Assembly: GCA_965368115.1 (NCBI GenBank) | Contig: CBDULQ010000043.1 | Span: forward strand, 1 to 19,108 | Direction: 5' to 3' | Source: CBDULQ01 sp965368115 | GTDB lineage: Bacteria; Pseudomonadota; Gammaproteobacteria; SZUA-229 | DNA length: 19,108 nt | Part shown: piece after piece, positions 8,106 through 13,678 of the stretch | Position numbering within the stretch: the first letter of the stretch is position 1 | How the letters are laid out: the number at the start of each line of letters is the position of its first letter | Notes under the pieces: model-generated | Databases searched by the model: none | Told to the model about the DNA's origin: nothing | What the model saw: the letters and a program-made list of their open reading frames with translations, nothing else | Program-made: the position numbers and the translations under genes

Positions 8106-8115
8106 GGAGGTGATC
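8106..8115 (+). promoter_or_regulatory. Full-length consensus Shine-Dalgarno
   Basis: GGAGGTGATC is complementary to the last ten bases of typical 16S rRNA and stands directly before the ATG at 8116. The core GGAGG is five bases from the start. This fixes the start of the small gene and argues that it is really translated. Confidence 0.85.
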
Positions 8116-8301
8116 ATGAACACCAGTTACAACCATGCTGACTTTATTGGCATGTGTCTGGATTCCGATGAGGAATTCGAACCTTACGGCTATTCGGTTG
8201 AACGCTTGCAGGCCGTTGAGTTCAGTACTGCAGAGCAAACCGACAAGTCGATTGAAAGTGTTCTGTTCGCACCCAGTCCGGGCCATCTGTTTCATGACTA
8301 G
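8116..8301 (+). CDS. Small acidic protein of unknown function
   Basis: A 61-residue protein with 12 Asp/Glu and only one Lys and one Arg, so strongly acidic. It has a DSDEEFEP patch at residues 16-23 and one Cys (14). It has no signal peptide, membrane segment or motif that I recognise. It stands alone as its own transcription unit: 263 bp of spacer upstream with a possible sigma-54 element, an ideal ribosome binding site, and a strong terminator 75 bp after the stop. Those signals are the reason for calling it a gene. The spacer 7853-8115 otherwise holds nothing I can name. The function is not guessable; it may be a regulator, anti-sigma or partner peptide. Confidence 0.72.
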   Translation: MNTSYNHADFIGMCLDSDEEFEPYGYSVERLQAVEFSTAEQTDKSIESVLFAPSPGHLFHD

Positions 8302-8375
8302 GACATGATTATTCGGATGTGTTGACAGAATTTTCTCCCTCCTCTCTCCTACCCTCAACTCCAATGGAGCACCTT

Positions 8376-8405
8376 GGGTCAGATCGTCAGATCTGACCCT
8401 TTTTT
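8376..8405 (+). terminator. Rho-independent terminator
   Basis: The 10-bp perfect stem GGGTCAGATC (8376-8385) / GATCTGACCC (8390-8399) has a GTCA loop and is followed by six T (8400-8405). It ends the transcript of the 61-residue protein. A pyrimidine-rich tract (about 8329-8360) lies just before it. Confidence 0.93.
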
Positions 8406-8422
8406 ATTGCGCAAAGCTTTTT

Positions 8423-8450
8423 TTGAAAATCCGTGGCGGGTTGTTAGAAT
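8423..8450 (+). promoter_or_regulatory. Sigma-70-type promoter of the glutaredoxin/DsbA pair
   Basis: The -35 TTGAAA (8423-8428), a 16-bp spacer and the -10 TAGAAT (8445-8450) each differ from consensus by one base. Transcription would start near 8457, about 30 bases before the ATG at 8486, just after the preceding terminator. Confidence 0.65.
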
Positions 8451-8485
8451 AGGCGCCCGTTTCCCCCGCTGTCCGTTGTATTCAA

Positions 8486-8872
8486 ATGAAGAGTGTTATT
8501 CGACTGTTTTTCCGCACCCTGCGCGCCGTGCTCGGCCCCATCCTGTTGTTCAGCGACTGGGTGACCCGCCCCAATGGCATCAAGCGCAGCCCCGAAGCCC
8601 AGCAGCAGATCGACGAACAGACCCGGCACCTGGCCCTGTACCAGTTCGTCACCTGTCCGTTCTGCATCAAGACCCGACGCGCCATCAGGCGCCTGTCGCT
8701 GAACATCGAGCTGCGCGATGCCCAGCATAACGACGAGCATCGTCAGGCCCTGCTGGAAGGTGGTGGTGCGATCAAGGTGCCCTGCCTGCGCATCAACGAG
8801 CCGGATGGCCAACAGCGCTGGATGTATGAATCGGACGAGATTATTCGCTACCTGGACGAGCGTTTCGGTTGA
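8486..8872 (+). CDS. Glutaredoxin/GST-N-terminal-like redox protein with N-terminal hydrophobic segment
   Basis: A 128-residue protein. Residues 1-30 hold a basic/hydrophobic stretch (VIRLFFRTLRAVLGPILLF) that could be a membrane anchor. Residues about 48-128 are a glutaredoxin-like domain: 'LALYQFVTCPFCIKTRRAI' with CPFC (Cys57/Cys60), then 'IKVPCLRI' with the cis-Pro loop and 'YESDEIIRYLDERF' (the GST-N 'ES-I--YL' motif). It probably acts in glutathione-dependent thiol-disulfide exchange. It is followed after 13 bp by a DsbA-like gene, so the two are likely one operon. Confidence 0.88.
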   Translation: MKSVIRLFFRTLRAVLGPILLFSDWVTRPNGIKRSPEAQQQIDEQTRHLALYQFVTCPFCIKTRRAIRRLSLNIELRDAQHNDEHRQALLEGGGAIKVPCLRINEPDGQQRWMYESDEIIRYLDERFG

Positions 8873-8885
8873 ACCACCGGTGAAG

Positions 8886-9512
8886 ATGCCGACACCCCTG
8901 CTCTACTATGTACATGATCCCATGTGCAGCTGGTGCTGGGGTTTTGCCCCCTGCTGGCAGCATCTGCAACACCAGCTCGGAGAGCGCGTTGAAATCCGTT
9001 ATCTGCTTGGCGGCCTGGCGGCGGATAACGATCAGCCCATGGCCGAATCCATGCAGCGGTATCTGCAGGACACCTGGCGACGCATCGAAACGCAAATACC
9101 CGGCATTCATTTCAATTTCGATTTCTGGCAGCATTGCCAGCCCCGACGTTCCACTTACCCGGCCTGCCGTGCGGTGATTACCGCACGGGAACAGGACCCC
9201 GCGCTGGAAAAACCCATGATACAGGCCATTCAACAGGCCTACTATTTACAGGCCCGTAATCCTTCCGATAACGAAACGCTGATCGATTGCGCCGTCCAGC
9301 TCGGACTCGACGCACAACGCTTCAGTGAGCGCCTGTATCACCCTGAGACACGGCAGCAACTGATGAACGAAATTCAGCAATCGGAACGGCTGGGCGTCGC
9401 CGGTTATCCCAGCCTGGTGCTGGTAATGGACAACGAGCCAAAATTGATCGAACTGGATTACCTGCGGCCGGAACCGATGCTGGAACAGATCAATCGGCTG
9501 CTGGCGGGGTAG
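8886..9512 (+). CDS. DsbA/FrnE-like thioredoxin-fold oxidoreductase
   Basis: A 208-residue protein, with no signal peptide. It starts MPTPLLYYVHDPMCSWCWGF, and the CSWC motif (Cys14/Cys17) is typical of the cytoplasmic DsbA family or FrnE-like group. Other family blocks are 'ACRAVITAREQDP', 'AIQQAYYLQARNPSD' and 'GVAGYPSLVLVMD' (cis-Pro loop near the C-terminus). The frame is open far upstream, but the ATG at 8886 gives the canonical N-terminus. It is co-transcribed with the glutaredoxin-like gene. Its last 23 bp overlap the 3' end of the opposite gene at 9490-9855. Confidence 0.9.
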   Translation: MPTPLLYYVHDPMCSWCWGFAPCWQHLQHQLGERVEIRYLLGGLAADNDQPMAESMQRYLQDTWRRIETQIPGIHFNFDFWQHCQPRRSTYPACRAVITAREQDPALEKPMIQAIQQAYYLQARNPSDNETLIDCAVQLGLDAQRFSERLYHPETRQQLMNEIQQSERLGVAGYPSLVLVMDNEPKLIELDYLRPEPMLEQINRLLAG

Positions 9513-9855
9513 CGCTGAACTCGAGCTGCAGGTGAATATTATCCGAGTCCTGGCGTGCAACCACCTGAGCCAGATCCGGATACCGATCGGCAAGATAGGC
9601 GCAGCAGGCCAGCTTGAGGTTGTCGTTAGCGTCCAGCACGGCATGCACCAGGGTAAGCGCCACATAATGCAGGCGCTGCTCCGGCTCGGGAGTTTCGATC
9701 TGCGCGTCCTGCAGGCGGATGCCGCGATCCATATCCGCATCCATCTGGTCCAGAAACCGACGCTGAATCCCGGGCAGGCGTTGCCGCCTGTCGTAGCTCA
9801 GCACCTGTTCAGCGTCGAGCACCAATCGCAGGGTATCGCTCACCGCCCTGGTCAA
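9490..9855 (-). CDS. Uncharacterised small protein translated after pilU
   Basis: A 121-residue reading if started at the TTG at 9855, whose bases overlap the pilU stop (TTGA), suggesting coupling. A GTG at 9843 (117 residues) is an equally possible start. The protein is rich in Leu, Asp and Arg and probably mostly helical, with the segment 'PEQRLHYVALTLVHAVLDANDNLKLACCAYLADRYPDL' split by turns. There is no signal peptide and I recognise no family. Its position right after the PilU gene suggests a role linked to pilus retraction or simple co-expression. If pilU is really broken upstream, translation of this gene may also fall. Confidence 0.7.
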   Translation of the reverse strand: MTRAVSDTLRLVLDAEQVLSYDRRQRLPGIQRRFLDQMDADMDRGIRLQDAQIETPEPEQRLHYVALTLVHAVLDANDNLKLACCAYLADRYPDLAQVVARQDSDNIHLQLEFSATPPAAD

Positions 9856-10490
9856 CTCGGAGCCGCCGGAGATTCATCCTCCAACGGTGGCAACTCGAAA
9901 CTGCTCTTGCCTTCCACCGGCCTGGCCTGCTCTTTTTCCTTTTCGTCTTGCATCAGGCTCAGACCACCCAGACCATCGTCGCTGGACGAGGCGCCCTTGT
10001 CGTTGAGTTCGATTTTCAGGCGCAGGTTGTTTTCGGAGTCCGCATTCTTGAGCGCTTCCGCGGCGGAAATTTTTCCTGCTTTGTACAGCTGATACAGGGC
10101 GGTATCGAAAGTCTGCATACCCATGGCTTCCGATTTCATCATCACTTCCTTGATTTCCTGTACGTCGCCCTGCAGGATCAGATCCGCGACGCGGGGCGAA
10201 TTCAGTAATACTTCGATGGCGGCGCAGCGTTTACCGTCGATGGTGGGAATCAGGCGTTGCGACACGAACGCCTGCAGATTCAACGATAGATCGTTGAGCA
10301 ACTGGGGACGTCGCTCCTCAGGAAAGAAATTAATAATTCGATCCAGTGCCTGGTTGGCGTTATTAGCATGTAAAGTGGAGATCGCCAGATGACCGGTCTC
10401 GGCAAATGCCAGCGCATGCTCCATGGTTTCCCGATCGCGAATTTCACCGATCAGTATGACATCCGGCGCCTGGCGCAGGGTATTTTTGAG

Positions 10491-10807
10491 AGCGTCTTCG
10501 AAACTGTCGGTATCCACACCCACTTCACGCTGATTCACCACGCAGCCTTTGTGTTGGTGCACATATTCGATCGGGTCCTCGATGGTAATGATATGACCTT
10601 TACTGTTGGTGTTACGATGATCGATAAGCGCCGCCAGCGATGTGGATTTACCGGACCCGGTACCACCGACGAACAGAATCAATCCACGTTTGGTCATGAT
10701 CACATCGGTCAGCACCTGGGGTAGACCCAGCTGTTTGATATCGGGAATCTCGGTCTGGATATTACGAATCACCATGGAGACTTCGTTACGCTGCTTGAAA
10801 ATATTGA
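10491..10807. repeat. Tandem duplication, copy 1 (317 bp)
   Basis: Identical, by reading, to 10808-11124 and directly adjacent, with no spacer. It starts with agcgtcttcg and ends with aaatattga. It covers the pilU codons from about residue 83 to 188. The length is not a multiple of three (317 = 3x105+2). Confidence 0.95.
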
Positions 10808-11124
10808 AGCGTCTTCGAAACTGTCGGTATCCACACCCACTTCACGCTGATTCACCACGCAGCCTTTGTGTTGGTGCACATATTCGATCGGGTCCTCGAT
10901 GGTAATGATATGACCTTTACTGTTGGTGTTACGATGATCGATAAGCGCCGCCAGCGATGTGGATTTACCGGACCCGGTACCACCGACGAACAGAATCAAT
11001 CCACGTTTGGTCATGATCACATCGGTCAGCACCTGGGGTAGACCCAGCTGTTTGATATCGGGAATCTCGGTCTGGATATTACGAATCACCATGGAGACTT
11101 CGTTACGCTGCTTGAAAATATTGA
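10808..11124. repeat. Tandem duplication, copy 2 (317 bp)
   Basis: The second, apparently identical, copy. The flanks differ beyond both ends (G before copy 1 against A before copy 2; A after copy 1 against C after copy 2), so the limits are exact. The flank before copy 1 and the end of the unit share only a nearby TTGA, not a true microhomology at the join. Confidence 0.95.
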
Positions 11125-11459
11125 CTCGAAATCGACCGACATTGCTTAGCGATATTGCCAGATTCATTTCCGGTTTTTCGCTGAATTCATGGCGCTGTTT
11201 GTCGTTCATCACTTCTTCAGCCAGCTTGGCTACCCATCCGGGGGGTGCCGGGTCCTTGCCCAGGTGCGTCAGCACGCCGTTAAACTTGGCGCTGGGACGC
11301 GCACCGGTGGATAAATACAGGTCTGAACCGCCTTTTTCGGCGAGCACTTTGAGATAAGGAGCCAGTTTCATGGTCACTCTCTGGGGTGGTTTTTATTGCA
11401 TGAATTGGAGAGTATAGATGCTCAGGCGCATAAAACGGCGCGTAATAGCAGCCGTCTGG

Positions 11460-12665
11460 CTAAAGAGAATCAACCACCATGTTGGCCCAGCTCACTGCTT
11501 CCACATTGGCTTCGAATAACTGTTCCGGTGTCAGGCGCTGAAACGTCGCCTGCCCGAAATCGGCCACCTCATAGTGACGAACGCATTGCAGGGCTTCTCC
11601 CAGTACGCCTTCACCTTCGAGTAATCCCGCGACCACATCATCGCTGAGCGGCAGCGGTTCAATCAGTTCTGCGATGTCACGTTCCATCAGAATATCCAGA
11701 GCTGAGAACAGGCCGACCGTGAAATAGGCGTCCAGGGGTTTCAAATGAGCTTTTTCCGCCAGCAGTTCGCACATCTTGGCGCGAGTCATGGCGATGTGCA
11801 GCATTTCCGGCGGTCGATCGTCCAGCTTCGACATGGCCAGCATGGACGCCCAGCTGCTGAGTTGACGCCGGCCCAGAATCACGATGGCACGCTTCACCGA
11901 TTCCACCTTACTGGAGAAACTGAAAAACGCCGAATTGATCAGCTTGAGTATCTTGTAACTCATGGACACATCGAAACTGATGGCTTCTTCAAGATCATCG
12001 ATATCCGCATCCGGATTCTGCAGCACCGACAACAGATTGAGCACTGCCAGTTTATTGGTCGGCAGGCTGGTACTGCGAATGATGCGTGGTCGGCTTAGAA
12101 AGTAACCCTGGTAGTAATCGAAGCCCAGCTTCTCGCAGAAGTCGAAGTCGTCCATGGTTTCAACTTTTTCCGCCAGCAGACGCGCGTTGAACTTGCGTAA
12201 AACCTTGACGTGTTTGATCAGGCCTTGCTGATCCAGCTGGGTGATGTCGATCTTGATGATATCCGCCAGCTCGATGATCGGTCGATGTGCCGGATTATAG
12301 ATGTAGTCGTCGAGGGCTATGGTAAAACCCTTCTGCTTGAGACGTCGCAGGGCATCCACCAGGCGCTGGGTGACCGGAATATCTTCGAGCACCTCCACCA
12401 CCACCTGTTTGGGGGATATGGGCAGCATATCTTCGTCAAACAGAAACTGCTCGGTCAGATTGATGAAGGCGAAACGGTCCCCGACCAGCCGATCCAGGCC
12501 CATTTCCAGAAAACTGTTGATGATCGTCGTCGAGGTGGCGCCATCGGCACTGAGCTGGCCCATGGCGGCGTTGTTGGCCGTACCGGCACGAAACAGTAGT
12601 TCGTAGCCGAACACACCAAGGGTCTTGTTATATACCGGCTGACGGCCAACATAGATATCGGACAC
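11460..12665 (-). CDS. EAL-HDOD domain signalling protein (YuxH type)
   Basis: A 401-residue protein. Residues 1-195 are a short EAL domain. The motif reads YELLFR (Glu22), followed by Asn69, Glu91, Asp119-Asp120, Lys138, Glu166 (AEKVE) and Gln186 (QGYF). By eye, the c-di-GMP phosphodiesterase residues are therefore mostly present despite ELL in place of EAL. Residues about 200-390 are an HDOD domain with 'AISFDVSMSYKILKLINSAFFS' and 'VESVKRAIVILGRRQLSSWASML'. EAL-HDOD proteins often act through partner contacts rather than catalysis, so activity is open. The start is GTG at 12665 with AGGA upstream. It lies 88 bp upstream of pilU on the same strand and may be co-transcribed with it, which would link c-di-GMP to retraction. 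Confidence 0.93.
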   Translation of the reverse strand: MSDIYVGRQPVYNKTLGVFGYELLFRAGTANNAAMGQLSADGATSTTIINSFLEMGLDRLVGDRFAFINLTEQFLFDEDMLPISPKQVVVEVLEDIPVTQRLVDALRRLKQKGFTIALDDYIYNPAHRPIIELADIIKIDITQLDQQGLIKHVKVLRKFNARLLAEKVETMDDFDFCEKLGFDYYQGYFLSRPRIIRSTSLPTNKLAVLNLLSVLQNPDADIDDLEEAISFDVSMSYKILKLINSAFFSFSSKVESVKRAIVILGRRQLSSWASMLAMSKLDDRPPEMLHIAMTRAKMCELLAEKAHLKPLDAYFTVGLFSALDILMERDIAELIEPLPLSDDVVAGLLEGEGVLGEALQCVRHYEVADFGQATFQRLTPEQLFEANVEAVSWANMVVDSL

Positions 12666-12762
12666 GGGTTTTTCCTGAATCTAAACGTTTTTGCGGACTT
12701 CAACGAGCCCATCCCCGGAAATTTGGATGCCTGTCAAAAACATCCGCAGAATCAAAATATTA

Positions 12763-12792
12763 TGACCATATATTAGGTCACAATCCTGACCT
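12763..12792. promoter_or_regulatory. Alternating TGACC/GGTCA half-sites in the divergent spacer
   Basis: TGACC (12763-12767), AGGTCA (12775-12780) and TGACCT (12787-12792) make two overlapping inverted repeats. One is TGACC-N8-GGTCA; the other is AGGTCA-N6-TGACCT. Their centres are 12 bp apart, about one helical turn. They lie between the divergent EAL-HDOD and cNMP-binding genes and look like an operator. The regulator is unknown. Confidence 0.45.
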
Positions 12793-12859
12793 TTTACACT
12801 ATGCCAGGGACTCTTTTTATGGCTATAGTAAGTATGTTGCTGGAAAAGTTGTCTGTAAT

Positions 12860-13669
12860 ATGTATCTCGACCAGAAAATTCCCGAACAGTGCAAGCAGTT
12901 ATGGCAGGAATGTCGACTGCTGATACCCCATATTCTCAACCAGGCGCCGATCAAGTCCAGCGCCCTCACCATCAATTCCGGGACCATCATCAGCCAGCAA
13001 CTGAATCAGGTCTACCTGATACGTGACGGGATCATCAATGAATATCACCAGGATCGACTGGTGATGAGTTACGAAGATGCCGACCTGGTCGGGGCCGATG
13101 CCATCTGGCATCCCAAGGATACCGAGTACCGTTCCGACTTCGCTGTGATCGTCGACTGCTACGATCGCGATCAGCTCGCCGCTCACATCCTTGAAGACAA
13201 ACAACGCACTGCCAGCTGGTTGCGTTACATGACCTGCATGGTGCAGGCCTACCATATCCTCATGGCACACTTCAATCGTCAGGAAGCCGCGTTCCATCCG
13301 GAACTGCGCGATTATGCGGAAGGTGACGTGATTATTCAGGAAGGCGCCACCGACAGCGAAGTGTTTACCCTGCTGTCGGGCACGGCGATTGCAAAAATCG
13401 GTGACACGGTGGTCGGCGAAGTCAACACCGATGAAATTTTCGGTGCCATTGCCGCATTAACCGGCACACCGCGCACCGCCAGCATCATCGCCACCAGCGA
13501 CTGTACTGCACTGGTGGTTCAGAGCGATCGTTTTAGAAATCTGATTGCGGTGCGCCCGGACACGGTCACCAAGATGGTCGAAGATATGGCGCGCACCATC
13601 ATTTCCTGCAACGAGAAAATCGTCGACCTGTCGCAGCCACGCAGACTGAACATCAGCGACGACGACTGA
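12860..13669 (+). CDS. Cyclic-nucleotide-binding-domain protein without output domain
   Basis: A 269-residue protein with two cNMP-binding-like beta-barrels. Residues about 35-110 form a degenerate first copy ('GTIISQQLNQVYLIRDGIINEY'). Residues about 150-225 form a clear second copy: 'YAEGDVIIQEGATDSEVFTLLSG', then the phosphate-binding cassette FGAIAALTGTPRTAS (194-208). Arg205 of the cassette is present, but the Glu of the usual FGE is Ala196, so ligand binding is uncertain. There is no helix-turn-helix, so it is not a transcription factor; it may sense cAMP, c-di-GMP or a partner. The ATG at 12860 has no good Shine-Dalgarno, and no upstream ATG in the spacer is in frame. It is divergent from EAL-HDOD and ends 9 bp from the convergent GGDEF-EAL gene. 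Confidence 0.88.
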   Translation: MYLDQKIPEQCKQLWQECRLLIPHILNQAPIKSSALTINSGTIISQQLNQVYLIRDGIINEYHQDRLVMSYEDADLVGADAIWHPKDTEYRSDFAVIVDCYDRDQLAAHILEDKQRTASWLRYMTCMVQAYHILMAHFNRQEAAFHPELRDYAEGDVIIQEGATDSEVFTLLSGTAIAKIGDTVVGEVNTDEIFGAIAALTGTPRTASIIATSDCTALVVQSDRFRNLIAVRPDTVTKMVEDMARTIISCNEKIVDLSQPRRLNISDDD

Positions 13670-13678
13670 CAACGACGG

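Larger units (their letters stand above)
9852..11371 (-). pseudogene. pilU: Type IV pilus retraction ATPase PilU, disrupted by a 317-bp tandem duplication
   Basis: PilU is a hexameric ATPase that helps PilT depolymerise type IV pili. The first part (11371 down to 10769) encodes 200 residues: an N-terminal domain, then Walker A GGTGSGKST (130-138), 'HIITIEDPIEYVHQHKGC' and 'EVGVDTDSFEDA'. It then shifts frame into 12 foreign residues and stops at 10769. A second open frame starts at an ATG at 10775, corresponding to residue 94. It runs to the normal C-terminus through 'APDVILIGEIRDRETMEHALAFAETGHL' and 'LHANNANQALDRIINFFP'. These blocks fit PilU rather than PilT. Deleting one repeat copy restores a 400-residue protein. 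Stop and ATG overlap (ATGGTGA), so reinitiation could make a 307-residue piece. A GAGAG Shine-Dalgarno precedes 11371. Confidence 0.9.

Noticed and set aside
9532..10092. 186-residue plus-strand frame opposite the pilU 3' end
   Set aside because: Antisense of pilU and of the gene after it; no family motif.
10642..11357. Two plus-strand frames with the same start inside pilU
   Set aside because: They are the antisense of the duplicated 317-bp unit, so the shared sequence merely reflects the repeat.
12775..12792. CRP-type binding site near the cNMP-binding gene
   Set aside because: The half-sites are TGACC/GGTCA, not the TGTGA-N6-TCACA order, and the neighbouring cNMP protein has no DNA-binding domain.
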